The notes under the pieces are model-generated. The model had not been told where the DNA came from and ran no database searches. It saw only the letters and a program-made list of their open reading frames with translations. 64,000 bases of DNA from Paramecium tetraurelia (Eukaryota > Ciliophora > Oligohymenophorea > Peniculida > Parameciidae): the NCBI RefSeq assembly GCF_000165425.1, contig NW_001799288.1:461067-525066 (forward strand). Direction: 5' to 3'. Position numbers and translations under genes: made by a program. This document shows positions 10,991 to 23,300 of this stretch, piece after piece (positions within the stretch are counted from its first letter, which is position 1; every line of letters starts with the position of its first letter).

Positions 10991-12700
10991 ATGTAAAATC
11001 ATAATCCTAATGATGAACTCAATTTAGAGAACGACAAGTTTTCTAAATAGTTGGATCAAGATGGTAATAGGCTTTGATAATCTATCTAGAACGCATTTTG
11101 TTGTCATGCAACTTGTTTAAGTTTAATGATTACAAGAAGAGACAAGAACGTAGTTTGTTGGTGTCCACAAAGAATGTCATAAACCTGAAAGGCACATGTA
11201 TCATCTTTATTAATGTTCATTCCCTAGCCATCAAGAGGAAGATTCCATACAATAAGATAAAGGCTATCACATTGTCCTCCATCGGCACAGAATTCGTGAT
11301 CCACGTCCCGGACGAGTACGACTACAGATATAGCAGTTATGACAAGTAATTAATGACTTAGATCATTTATAGACGCAATAAAATCGTGTCCAAGATCTTA
11401 GAAGGCTATTGTCTATTCACTAAAGCCAAACTAGCAATGTATTATAATCAAATATATCGTGTTTAGTTATTTTAAAGAGGATGTATCATTGTACAATTAC
11501 GCCACTACAAAAAGTGATAAGAAGAAACATGTCTCTAAGATCCCCTCAGAATAGCCTTAATATATGGACAATGAGATTTTTGCCTAAATCCTAGAGGGAG
11601 AGACCAAGGAAAAAGATGATGCCAGGAAGAAAACACAGACCTTATGGGCTAGAGAGAAAGGCAAGGAAGTTACATTGGATGACTTCTCAATCCTGAAAGT
11701 CTTAGGTAGAGGAGCATTTGGGCAAGTGATGTTGGTCGAGAAAAAAGACACTGGAGAATGGTTTGCTATGAAGACCATCAGAAAAGAGGATATCATAGAG
11801 AAGGATCAACTTGAACACACCAAAACAGAAAAAATGATATTGGAACATGTCAATCATCCATTTTTGGTCAATTTGGCTTATGCATTCCAAACTCCATAGA
11901 AATTGTTTTTCATTATGCAATTCATGAAAGGAGGTGAATTGTTTTAACATTTGAGAATGGCAAGAAAATTCGATGAAAAAAGAGCTAAATTTTATGTGGC
12001 TGAGTTATTGTTAGGATTAGGACATCTACATAGCAAAGACATTGTTTATCGTGATCTTAAATTGGAAAACATATTAATGGATGATGTAGGCAATGTATTC
12101 TTAACTGATTTCGGAATGGCCAAAATTGTACGTAAAAATGAATTGGCTATGACATTCTGTGGAACTCCTGAATATCTTTGTCCAGAAGTCATTCTAGGAT
12201 ACGGTTGCGATAAAACAGCTGATTGGTGGAGTTTAGGCATCCTTACTTATGAAATGATGTATGGTTTGCCTCCCTTTTACAACAAAAATTAAACCATTAT
12301 GTTCAAATTGATTAAGGAGGCTGAACTAAGGTTCCCTGAAAGACCAGAAGTCAGTAAAGAAGCTAAAGATTTCATTTCAAGAGTAAATCTATATATACTA
12401 TTAAATACAGTTACTTGTAAGAGATCGATTTGCAAGACTAGGAGCCAAGGGAGATTTCTAAGAGTTGATAGCACATCCTTGGTTCAAAGATATCAATTGG
12501 GAATAGTTGATTCAAAAAAAAGTACCCACTCCTTACAAACCAAGAGTTTAGGGAGAGTAGTGGTTGGATGGTTTCGATAAAGATTTCACTAGTGAAGGTA
12601 CTATTATTAATGATATTCTAATGTAGATCCAAACAAGGTAATTGATGACGATCACTCGAAACCTTAAAAAGATTACGATTAACAATTCAAAGATTTCTGA
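10991..12700 (+). CDS. AGC-family protein kinase with N-terminal myosin-TH1-like (PH-fold) domain
   Basis: 535 residues, four introns (26, 19, 28, 29 nt), exact frame. Residues 25-130 resemble the TH1 tail of class I myosins (ERILLSCNLFKFNDYKKRQ, RSLLVSTKNVINL, KRKIPYNKIKAITLSS, EFVIHVPDE). The kinase domain has GRGAFGQV at about 223, AMKTI lysine, YRDLKLENILM, TDFGMAKI, and an activation segment TFCGTPEYLCPEV typical of PKA/AKT/S6K. The protein ends in FKDF-stop, the truncated hydrophobic motif found in PKA-type kinases. All catalytic residues are present, so it should be active; TH1 would target it to acidic phospholipids. One 19-nt intron is at the lower size limit. Confidence 0.92.
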
Positions 12701-12797
12701 AATATATTCACATATGGATTAAATCATTTATTAATACCCTTTTAAAACCCCTATTTAATTTATAATTATTTTGTTTGAACTGATTACTCTTAAAGCA

Positions 12798-13523
12798 TCA
12801 AAAATATAAATAAATATAGATATAATCACAAAAAAGCTTAGATTACCTAATAGTATAATTATTGAAATATACAGTTCCAGAACTTATAGAATAATTTCCT
12901 AATTAATTCTAATCTATCAATTCCCTTCCATTTAAATACAATCTACAAGTGGTCTCTTTTGCAGCCGACAATATGATTTACTTGATTTCCTGTATCGTGG
13001 AAGTGCTTTAAGTTGAAATCTCAAAATCCTATGGCAATTTGCTACTTCGAACTCTCACCTAGATGGTTTTCTAAATTACTTTCAACATGGAAGTTTCGAA
13101 ATTCAGTTCAAATTTGTTATTGCTGCAAAAGGTAGGCTCATTAATTACGAATATCGGGACTTGAAATATATGCTCTTATTTATATAGCAATTATACTATC
13201 TTAAACCAACACTTAAATGGAATTCCCAATCACTTTTAAATTGGCCTCCCCTAGAATTTAAAGAACCAAGGCTATAAAATGGCAAGACTACTTTTCATAC
13301 ATTCATCATCGCACAAAATTGCTTTCTTGATAATTGCCCATTCAGAACAATCTTTACGGCTATCTGGATATAATTTGTAACTCTCTACCCCAAAACTATT
13401 TTTACATTAAATCCCATTCAATTCTGGATAATTTTGTTGTATATTGATTGGTTTTTTTGATTCCTCTTCCAACGAACTTATTTGGGATGAGTGTGAAATT
13501 ATTTGCATATACATGATTAACAT
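12798..13523 (-). CDS. Protein with C-terminal ubiquitin-like domain; in-frame TGA
   Basis: The frame from ATG 13521-13523 to TGA 12798-12800 is exactly 242 codons with one internal TGA at 13230-13232. Both sides look coding: upstream GVESYKLYPDSRKDCSEW and CDDECMKSSL, downstream a ubiquitin-like segment (VRVRSSKLPQDFEISTQS, TIQEIKQIILSAAKETTCRL, YLNGRELIDQNQLGNY). No GT...AG intron with a length divisible by three removes the TGA. Possible explanations are a sequence error, a pseudogene, a recoded TGA, or termination at codon 98. The extreme C-terminus (after FNNYTIR) may instead be spliced. Function unknown beyond the ubiquitin-like fold. Confidence 0.55.
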
Positions 13524-13667
13524 TGCTAGGATTATTAATATCTAATAACAGAGCAATATTCTATTGTTCTATCTTCAAAACATACCTCATCTTTCTAAAT
13601 CAAGGTCTAACTCTTATGAGAACAAATACCCATTTTAATTATATTAATTCATATATATATGTTATTT

Positions 13668-14832
13668 TCAAAAGTCTTCATCTTCTCCATCATCATCCAA
13701 ATTCTCAATTACATCCTATTCATCCTCTTCTTCTTCGTCTTCACCTCCACTTAAATCGTCTAAATCATCTACTTTTCCATCCTCATCTAATTCTCCATCC
13801 TCATCCGTATGAAAGATAGTACATCCTCCACATTAATGTCCCTATATAAATTAGTTCCACTTCTTCAATTCTATTTCTGCTTATTTATTTTGAGCATCCA
13901 AAACATTGTCTAGATATACAAGATTTCTATATTTCTCCATATAAATCTAACATATATAAATATATTTAATTTACCTAATATAACTTATCCAATTCATATT
14001 CCTAAATATCATATTCTTCTTAATAAACAGGCTTGACACTAGTCATCCCCTTCAACCTTTTTTCTGCCTATTCTAGTTCCTTTGCCTTTCTCTTGATTTT
14101 TTCATCAATCTGCTTTTGATCACTCTCCAAACCACTTACATATTTAGACATATCTTGAATGTTCGAATCTTACTGTTTCAATATCTATTCAATACACATT
14201 TTAATTTAGGACTGCTCTGATTGCGAGTCTCCACCTCTAGACACATTCTATAAGAATTATAATGCTTTTTCCTAAGTATAGAATTCGAATTAATACTCTT
14301 GCAACTCTCACTTCATCCTCCTTCCCTAATTAATCATATAACCTTGTGGCTAAGTCAGTAATCTCTTATGCCAAGACCTTATGACTCTTAATATTACATA
14401 ATTTAGAGGGGAGAGACTTGGATAAATCAGTTTAATATCTTTACGAATTCATGCACTTCATCCTCTTCTGCAGGCTAAGAGATCTAAGCTTTATATAAAT
14501 AAGTTGAAATTTTAAAAATTTCTTGAACTGCATAAACATCTGCCATATATAATCTCTTTGCATTTATCTTGAGCCTAGCCTTACTAACAAAAAGAGTAGT
14601 AATCTGTTTTATAAATTCAACTCGATGTCGCTATTTTTTAATCTACGCTCATTACTTCCTCATCAATATTGTCCGATATGTCTGCATCAGGTTAGTACTT
14701 CAAGACTAGCCAATATAGGATATCAGCAACCAATTCAAAATTAGGCCTCCTAAAGTTTTCCATTGAAATAATTCTATGATACCCCAAAGCCCTCATTTGT
14801 TCGCAAAAGTTACGAAGTTCTCTATAAGACAT
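13668..14832 (-). CDS. CLUAP1: IFT38 / CLUAP1, intraflagellar transport complex B subunit
   Basis: 352 residues with introns of 25, 28, 25 and 28 nt; exact frame. The N-terminus [18 protein letters not shown], then [18 protein letters not shown], is diagnostic of the CLUAP1/IFT38 calponin-homology-like domain. A coiled coil follows ([37 protein letters not shown]), and the protein ends in an acidic tail of about 50 residues ([10 protein letters not shown]) as in animal homologues. IFT38 binds tubulin/IFT80 within IFT-B and is needed to build cilia. It is 43 bp downstream of the minus-strand gene at 14876-15375. Confidence 0.95.
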
Positions 14833-14875
14833 TAGTATTATAAATATTTTAATTATAATATTTATAGCTTAAGAA

Positions 14876-15375
14876 TCACTTAAAGTGAAGAGAATCATAT
14901 TTATTGTATTACTTAGGTTCATTTTCTTTTTAGCCCTCCCTTTTGACTTATTTAAAGCCAATTTTAAGTTTTTACCCTTTTAATTCATCTTAATCTTTTA
15001 CTTTTTTTTTACGATTTTGAAAACTGTAATTCTTCTTCTAAACCATCTAGATTTATACAAATCTCTTTTTCATCCTTCCAGTGACCTCATCCTTAATCTA
15101 AATTGCAAAAGTATTATTATAAAGCCTAATTAAACCATTAAATTTTATATTTGAATTTGATAAATATTCAAAAAGTATACTATAAAGACAAGCATCTTAG
15201 GATTTTAGGTTTTAATCCAATATATTCATAATTTCAAATTTGGTTAAGTTATCAATAATTTGATTTTGTGAATTAAAGTACCAAATATTATTCGCAAATT
15301 TTTGTTACTTTGGTTTATATTCTTTCAACTCTTAAACCTGAATTCATTTGCCATTCGATCTTCCAATTAAGCCAT
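14876..15375 (-). CDS. Small basic hypothetical protein, N-terminus unresolved
   Basis: A convincing coding frame (KQQKFANNIWYFNSQNQI, DNLTKFEIMNILDQNL, LYNNTFAIQIKDEVTG) runs to TGA 14876-14878 and ends in a Lys/Gln-rich basic tail. The only plausible start (MAQLEDRMANEF at 15375) is out of frame by one base and I find no intron of suitable length between 15300 and 15350 to join it. Either the real first exon lies further upstream, or there is a base error. Function not recognised. Confidence 0.45.
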
Positions 15376-16090
15376 ATTATTCTTCATAGATGAAATTGAT
15401 GACTTCTAATTTAAATAATTTTATACATTTATACAACAGTTTCATAGATATAAAAGTGAATGGCATGGGTTTACTCAACTATAAAATGTATTTCATCAAT
15501 AGATTAATAAACCTACCTTCACTATCTAATTTTATTATCTTATCAACTCATATATTATATATTTCAGAAACACAAAAACAATAATTTTATATAAATATTT
15601 GCTCTTAAAACCTTGACTTGTCATAGTAAAATGTTCGAGGTTATGTTTAAAATATAAATTTATCCAATTTGAATTAGAATATTATTTATTCCTGATTTTC
15701 AATCTGCTTCATTCAATGACATGTAATTATGAAATTAATTAAAATAAATACATGAGTAATAATGATGTTTTTTAGATAAAGCTAAATTGAATTTAGTAAA
15801 TCATTATTCTTAGTTTCAAAAAGATCTCCCTTGATTAAAGTTATATATCAAAATGAAATTAGATGATCAACTTAATGTTATAAAATATTATTAATTATTT
15901 GATTTTAAATTGGTTCACTAGAAAGCAGATCTAATTTCTTTACTTTATTTAAGTCAATCCACTTTAAGCAAGTAAATTGAATCATTATTGTTAATAAATT
16001 AATAATAAAGAACAATGAATCTTTTATTGATTTCGATATTCATTTGATTATTAATATTATCGAATAAGATCATATTGCATGATTTATCAA
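15376..16090. other. Intergenic region, about 715 bp
   Basis: Very AT-rich. A plus-strand open stretch at 15390-15584 has no protein-like character and no good splice continuation. I see no gene, RNA or repeat array. Confidence 0.5.
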
Positions 16091-17675
16091 ATGAATAGTG
16101 GGAAGTTTTGGAATAACTAAAATTTTCCTTAATTTGATCATAATGAGACTTAGAAAGTTTTGATCTCAACTTTCTACAAATTTGGTTAACGATTAGGTCA
16201 GAAATGTTTTCGCCAGTACATTCTAATTCGGCAATATTTGTTATATTCAGATGTTGGCAATTTTAAGCACATTAAGGGAAGTGTTAAATTGGATGGTGTC
16301 TATGCATCATTTTAAATATCTAATTCAGAATATCAGATATATCTTAAAAATAATGGATTTCAAATTGTGTTATGTACAGACAATACAAATCAATACCAGT
16401 TATGGGCGAAACTCTTATCTAATTGTTGTATACTCACTACATTTAATGAGGATATGATCTTGGGAAAATTGATAGGAAATGGAAGCTTTTCAACAGTATT
16501 TATGCATGTTAATAAGGTTTATGAGGGAAGGAATAAGGAGGGCCATGTATTTGCAATTAAAGCAATACCTAAAACGAGATCCAAAGTCTCAACAATAAAC
16601 AAGTAATACGAAGAGCAGTTGTTAAGTGAAATTTCAAGTTTAAGAGAGTTGGACCATGTAAACATTTTAAAGCTTCATCGAGTTTATGAGACAGCAGAAA
16701 AATTATATTTAGTTACTGAATTTATTCATGGTTATGAATTAATCTCAAAAGCTGCCAGCAAACCCATCTTTCAAGGTTCTGAGTTGAAAAGCTTCATTCA
16801 CCAAATGCTCTTGGCAATTAAGGATATACATTAACACAACATTATGCATAGAGATATTAAGCCGTAGAATATCATGTTAAAAAATGGCCAGCTATCTTAG
16901 CCTTGTCTTATCGACTTTGGGCTGGCTGTAAGTACTAAGAAAAAAGGATTTCCATTTCCATCCTGTGGATCTCCTGGGTATAATTGAGTTAAATTTTCTT
17001 AGTTATTCAGCTCCAGAAATAATAAGATTTGATGAAACCAAAAAAGAATATGGTGGATAGTGTGATATATTCAGTTTTGGTATAACATTAGTTGTTATGT
17101 ATTTCTATCTAATTATGTAAGGCTCTATGGATACAGCCCATTTAAGGCGTAGGATTAAAAATAAACAATAAAGAGAAATGCTGAAGCATATTTTGAATTC
17201 CCTAGTAACATTTACCCATAGGAATGTATGAAATTAAATAAAGCAATATTTAGTAGAACATTTGATTTTGTAGATGACAAAAAAGTATCCTAAAGATAGA
17301 ATCACGGCTGAGTAGGCTCTAAGCCATCCCTTTTTTTAGATTAAACTTAATAAAACTATTCAACTGCCCAAGGCCATTTTATCAAAATAGTAATATGAAA
17401 TGAGCAAAAACTTCAATAATATTAATGTACATGCTAGTTTAGAAATGGACAGAGAGTTCGGATTGAATTATGCCATTCAACTCTGTAGTTGTTCTCCATA
17501 AAATAACAAAAATCGAACTTGCACTTTATCAAGCAATCCAAATAAATTACAATAAATTGATGAATTTCAATTAGACTGTGTTGAAGATTCAATTGATAGT
17601 AATCACATAGATAAGCTTAAGATGGGTCAAAGGCATTTTTATAAATAAAAATCATAAATCAACAGTCAATTTTGA
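16091..17675 (+). CDS. PH-domain serine/threonine kinase (CAMK-like)
   Basis: 502 residues, introns of 25, 23 and 28 nt, exact frame. Residues 25-115 form a PH-type domain ending in the usual Trp helix (FRQYILIRQYLLYSDVG, NQYQLWAKLLSN). The kinase domain starts at about 122 (GKLIGNGSFSTVF), keeps VFAIKAIPK, MHRDIKPQNIML at about 252 and DFGLAVS, and has GSPGYSAPEI. It therefore appears catalytically complete. A Ser/Asn-rich tail of about 90 residues follows (CSCSP... with clustered Asn). The unusual feature is PH directly preceding a CAMK/ULK-like catalytic domain. Substrate unknown. Confidence 0.88.
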
Positions 17676-17740
17676 TAAAACCTCATTATTTGTTAATTGC
17701 ATAATACTATAATAACAGACATAATTAATTATATTTATAA

Positions 17741-19854
17741 ATGAATTAACAAAGGGATCTTCTAACAATGCCTCTCGTGTTTAATGTCATCAATCTTAAA
17801 GAAAAGGATCCAACTATCTTTTCTTTAACAATTGAAGGCAAATTAACACTCTTACACAAATTAATAAATTCTGTTGATAATGTTAAACAAGTTGTTAATT
17901 CAAAAGATTAAGAAGGTAAAACTGCTTTATTTTATGCTTGGTAATGTTTATATAGATTACTAGCTATTTTAACTTCCAAAATATTGTAATGTTTCTATTG
18001 ATGAAAGGAGCCGATCCATTTATCATATCGACATCTGGTTACAATGTCTTTTATATCTGTGCGTATAGAGGACACATCGAATGCCTTTAGATCATATATT
18101 AAATGCTCAGGCACAATTTGAATATGAGTTCTATGGAAGAACTTAAACATACGATGAAAAAGTATAGATTCAAAAAAACAGATTCTCATCATGGAGAATT
18201 AACATGTTCGGATAAGCATTTAAAATAAGTACAATAGAGATTTCAAGCATTTCAAACTGAGGTTCACGACCAATATTAAAAATATTTGGATTAGAATTTA
18301 TTGCATTTGAATAAAGCTATCTATACAAATGATTAATACTAAAGAAATCCAATTCATTATGCAAGTCTTTCAAAATACACTAAATGTATATAATGTACCA
18401 AGTATTTAATGTTGTATGGATTGAAGATATAAGGATGGGAATTCTTTTATGAAATGTTTATGGAAGTATAACTATTGGAGTCGTCTTCAGACAAAAAAAT
18501 AGACCCCAGATAATATATGCATTATAATGATTTAGCATCTAATTTTATTGAAAAGTACTTTCTTGAATAACAACAATTTAATTTCATGAAAAAAATAAAG
18601 AGTCTATAAAAAGATTTAGCGAATTAATAAGATAGTGATGGTTATGTATGAAAATTATAATTAATTAAAGACTCCTATGCATATTGCATCATTTGCTGGA
18701 GATTTTGCAGCAATTCAATTCTTATTATCAATAGGAGGAGACCCAAAAATTAAATGCAGAAAAAAGCTATTAGATGTGTTGGAGTATGCTTCGAATGATT
18801 CTGTAAGGAAATATTTGATGGATCTAAAAAATGCAGCCAAAGAAGGAGATGAAAAGAGCTTCACATTATTAGTGAATTGTGGATAGAAGGTGAATGGAAA
18901 AGCCACAATCTACGGCATAGCTCCAGTTCATAATGCAATTGAACACACTCATAAGGTCTAAAATAAGGCGATGTTGGATAAGGTACTGGAAATGGAGGCA
19001 GATGTGAATGTCATAGACACAAATGGATGGACTCCCTTGCATCATGCTGCTTTTTATGGGGAACTGGATGCCATCAACACATTATATGAAAGAGGAGCCA
19101 CTTAAAACATCTTCTCAAATAAGGGATACTATCCTTTACATGCAGCAGCTATTAATAATTAAGCAAAGGCAGTTAAATTGTTGATTGAGTTGAGCAAGAA
19201 ATAAAAAGATAAAAGCATAAATAAAAAGGATACAGTTTAATTTGATAGAGGAGGCCATCCTGACTGCTAGGATGATTAATTATGCACTCCGATGCATTTG
19301 GCAGCAAAAAAGGGCTTTGCAGAGGTTGTAAAAGTATTGTTTGAAAATGGAGGCAACATTTATGCATTAGACAATCGAGATTGGACTCCACTTCATTATG
19401 CCTCATTTAATATGCACAAAAATGTAGTTCATATGTTGAGTAGATACGATTCTGATGAAGATAAATATAGTTCAATGCGCACTACAAAAGGGTAAACTGC
19501 TGACCAGATAATGACTAATTCTGATGTGAAGTTTGCATTTAAAAGTAGAGCATTAATAATGATAAGGTAGCATTATGGGGAGCTGCAAGAGACGGTGATC
19601 TAGACACTGTAAGGAAGCTTGTAACATTGAAGCATGATATCAATGAATAGAGTTATGTTAACTAATTTACACCTCTGATTTTGGCAACAAGAGGAAATCA
19701 TTTCCTTGTTGTAAAATATCTTCTATCTTAGAAGGTTGATACAACTCTTAAAGATAAATGTAAATGTATGATATATGTAGATGGTAACACCGCCTAGGAT
19801 TATGCAGTGAAGCAGTAGAATTAAAAGCTAAGGGAGCTATTACAAGGATAATGA
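17741..19854 (+). CDS. Ankyrin-repeat protein
   Basis: 681 residues with introns of 23, 25 and 20 nt (about 17942-17964, 18645-18669, 19526-19545); exact frame. Ankyrin signatures are spread over the protein: TPMHIASFAGDFAAIQFLL, TDGWTPLHHAAF-type units, CTPMHLAAKKGFAEVVKVLF, DWTPLHYASFN, KVALWGAARDGDLDTVRKL. The middle (residues 130-280) is charged and lacks obvious repeats. No enzymatic domain, signal peptide or membrane segment is visible, so it is likely a cytosolic scaffold. The partner is unknown. Confidence 0.88.
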
Positions 19855-20355
19855 AATATAAATAATCTAATGTTAATTCAAATTACTATAATAAAGAATA
19901 CATTTTTTATTTTTAGGAAAATTTAAATTATAATGAACATATCAATAAGTGTTGACTCTGAGAATAAAATATTTTTTATGGTGTTTTTAAGTTAAATGTG
20001 TTTAATTCAGTTAAATAAGTAGATATGCTATAATTTAATTGCTCTGAAAAGGGTGCAAATAATTTGAATATAAGGGTTGGATTGACTACTTTGGATTTGA
20101 CCCTTGAATTATCTCTTAATTTCTCAGTAATCTAACTACTTATTAAGAAATAAATTTGAGACGAAAAGAAATATGGTAAAAAAATTACATGGTTTGTTTA
20201 ACATTATATTATAGATATAATAATTTCTTCTGGAGTGAGATCAGCCTAGAAATTTTTTTCTTTCTAAGGGCCAAAGTGTTTGGTTTAGAAGATTAGATTT
20301 TCAGGTTGAAAGCCGCTTTGGATATTTGATTTTAGATGAAAAATTTATTTTATAT
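19855..20355. other. Intergenic region upstream of the surface antigen gene, about 500 bp
   Basis: AT-rich with no open frame of coding quality. It is longer than the local average and holds the 5' flank of the surface antigen gene, where regulatory sequence for mutually exclusive antigen expression would be expected, but no specific motif can be named from one sequence. Confidence 0.45.
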
Positions 20356-23300
20356 ATGAATATCCAAGCATTTTTGGTTCTAATAGTACTGCTAACAATT
20401 GGAGTGAAGACTTAATCTGTTTCTACTGATGAAAAGTGCACATGTTCAACTGTTAAATCGAAATTTGACTGTGTCGCGTTAGGGTGCACTTTCACTCCAT
20501 CTACAACAACAACAGCTGCAACATGTACATCAACACCAACTGCTCTTGCTGTTGTAAGTGTGTATTGTGGTTCCATCTCAACACCAGTCACGAACTGTCC
20601 TAAAACTAAGGGATGCGCTTTCTACGATGGGAAATGCCAACATTTTAGTGGATGCTAAGCCTTTCTTAAAACAACAACTAAAGATTGTTAAGCAATCTCA
20701 ACTTATTGTATATCCGATGGGGTTTCTTGTATTGACCCTAAACCTTGTGAAAGCTATCAAACTCAGGCAATATGCAATACTAATGTTAGTGACACCTCTA
20801 CTTAACTTTGTATTTGGGATGAAACTGCCACTACAAAATGCAGGGCCCCAAAGTGTAGCGAGGCACCCCAGACACTCAAAACAGACATTGAGTGTAACCT
20901 ATTTAAGATGGGATGTGTCACAATAGGATTAGGATGCGCAGATTAAAAGTCTTTATGTTCCTAATACAAATCAGATTGTTACAACATGGTAGGATCTGAC
21001 GGTGTTTGTGGGTCAGCTACAGATGGAACATGTACTGTAAGAAGTTGTGATTCTGCTCCTTTGGAATATACAACAGATGATTAATGCAATTCTTATGTGT
21101 AAGGATGCATCACAAATGGATCTGGATGTTCAAGCAGTCCATTACCCTTTTGTGCAGATTATAAACTAGACGCAGTTACATGTTTGAAGAGAAAAGGAAC
21201 CGATGGAAATTGTGTTGGATCATCTTAGAACGTATGCCAAGTAAGAACTTGTGAAAATGCTCCGGCAGAATTTTTCTCAGCTACTTTATGCAATTAATAT
21301 TTATCAGGTTGTAAGTATAATGGAATCAACTGTGTAAATGATCTACAGAATTGCTCTGCTTATACCGGAACAAAGGATACATGTGCTAAATACATAGGTT
21401 TAACTGGATAATGTTGGGGAGCAGCTACAAATGATTCCACCTCTAATTGCAGAAATAAGATGTGTTCAGATGGAGAGACGAGTTACAATACAGACAAATT
21501 ATGCTCAGATTTCTTACCAAATTGTTTTACCAATGGCTAGGGATGTACAGGAGAGAAGAAGGCCTGTTCAACATATACTGGTACTACTACCACTTGTAGT
21601 AAATGGATTGGATCTGATGGGAGGTGCGAAGGAAGTGATGCTACTACTGATAAACCATGTTAGGCTAAATTGTGTGTGAATGCCAAAGGAGACAATTATG
21701 CGACAAATGATAATTGCAAAGCTTATTAATTTGGTTGTTTGACTAATGGTAGTGGTTGTGTTCAAAGTGATACATGTTTGGCTACTCAAAAATAAGTGAC
21801 ATGCACTGGTACTACTGATTGTTTATGGGGTGGTGTTTGTGTTGATAATGATTGTTCTAAATACAATTCAGTCAGTATGTGTAGCAACAATCTAGCAAAA
21901 GGAAGACCTTGTATTTGGAATGGAACTGTGTGCAGAGAGAAATTGTGTAGTGAAGCTGACAAGGCTACAAATACATCAGATGAATTGTGTGGTAAGTTTA
22001 TGGCTAGATGTGTTTATTCTGGGGATGGCTGCTAAGATACTAATGTTGATTGCACATACTTCAAAGGAGATAAGACTACTTGTCCTAATTTTGTAGCCAA
22101 ATCATAGAAATGTTGGTCGACTAGTGAGACTAAGGCTGCTTGTTCAATTAGATTATGCACTCATAATACAACTGCCACTTCAGATTCTGATTGCTCTACT
22201 TTTCTCAATGGTTGTGTTACTAAAGGTACTGGATGTATAAGTGCTACTGAACCCTGTTCTTCCTACGTTGGATCTATTGATTAATGCAAATAATTCAAAG
22301 GTGAAAATGGAGCCAAAAAGTGCTATAAGGAGGATACTAATTAGTAATGTAGAAATGTTAAATGCATTGACAATTTAACTGCTACAACTGATGGTGAATG
22401 CGATTCCCATTTAACAGGTTGTTTGACAAAAGGAACTGGATGTGTTCCACCTGAGACTCCATGTAGTTAATATCCTGGAAATTCATCAGATGTTTGTTCC
22501 AAATTTACTGGTAATGGAATTCCATGTTGGTGGGAAAATGGTAGCAATTGTGTAGATAAAAAATGTTCTCACAAAACCACAGCCTCAGGAAATGATGATT
22601 GCTCATCTTTTCTCAAAAGTTGTGTCTACAATGGAACTGGATGTTAAGATAAAACATTAGCATGTAGCACATTTTCAGGAAATGAAACATCCTGTTCTCA
22701 ATACATCGGAAATGGATAACAATGTACAAGAAGGAATTCCTGTATCGACAGTGAATGCACCGTAAAAACAGATGCCACATCCCATTAAGACTGTCTTGAT
22801 TACGCTCCCAGTTGTAGATATAGTGGTGTTAGTAACTCCTGCATAAGTGTAGCAAGTGATTGTAGTTCTTATACTACCATGACTGCAGATCTGTGCAATT
22901 CGACTACTAATTCAAGTGGTGGAAAGTGCTATTTTTCAAATTCCGCTTGTGCAAACAGAACATGTGATCTATTGGCTGCAGCTAATTCTCAATCCGACTG
23001 TGATTCATATTTAGCAGGGTGTGTGTGGACAGGTACAAAATGTGCCAGCAAAGTATCTGTTTGTAGCAGTTATACAAATTTTACTTAAGGTGCTTGTTAA
23101 GTAGCAAAGGATTCATCAAATAATTTTTGCTGGAAATCTACATCAGGCACAGGTACTTGCGAAGTGAGAGCATGTTCTCAAGTTTCAAAGAGCACTGCAA
23201 CAGACTGTTAAAATCATCTGAGTACATGCACTTCAAATGGTACCTCTTGTGTTAGCAAATAAGCCAATTGTACATCATACGTAACCACCTTCACTTAGAC

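Noticed and set aside
13523-13819. Plus-strand His/Leu-rich ORF
   Set aside because: It is the complement of the acidic Glu/Asp tail of IFT38 and has no independent support.
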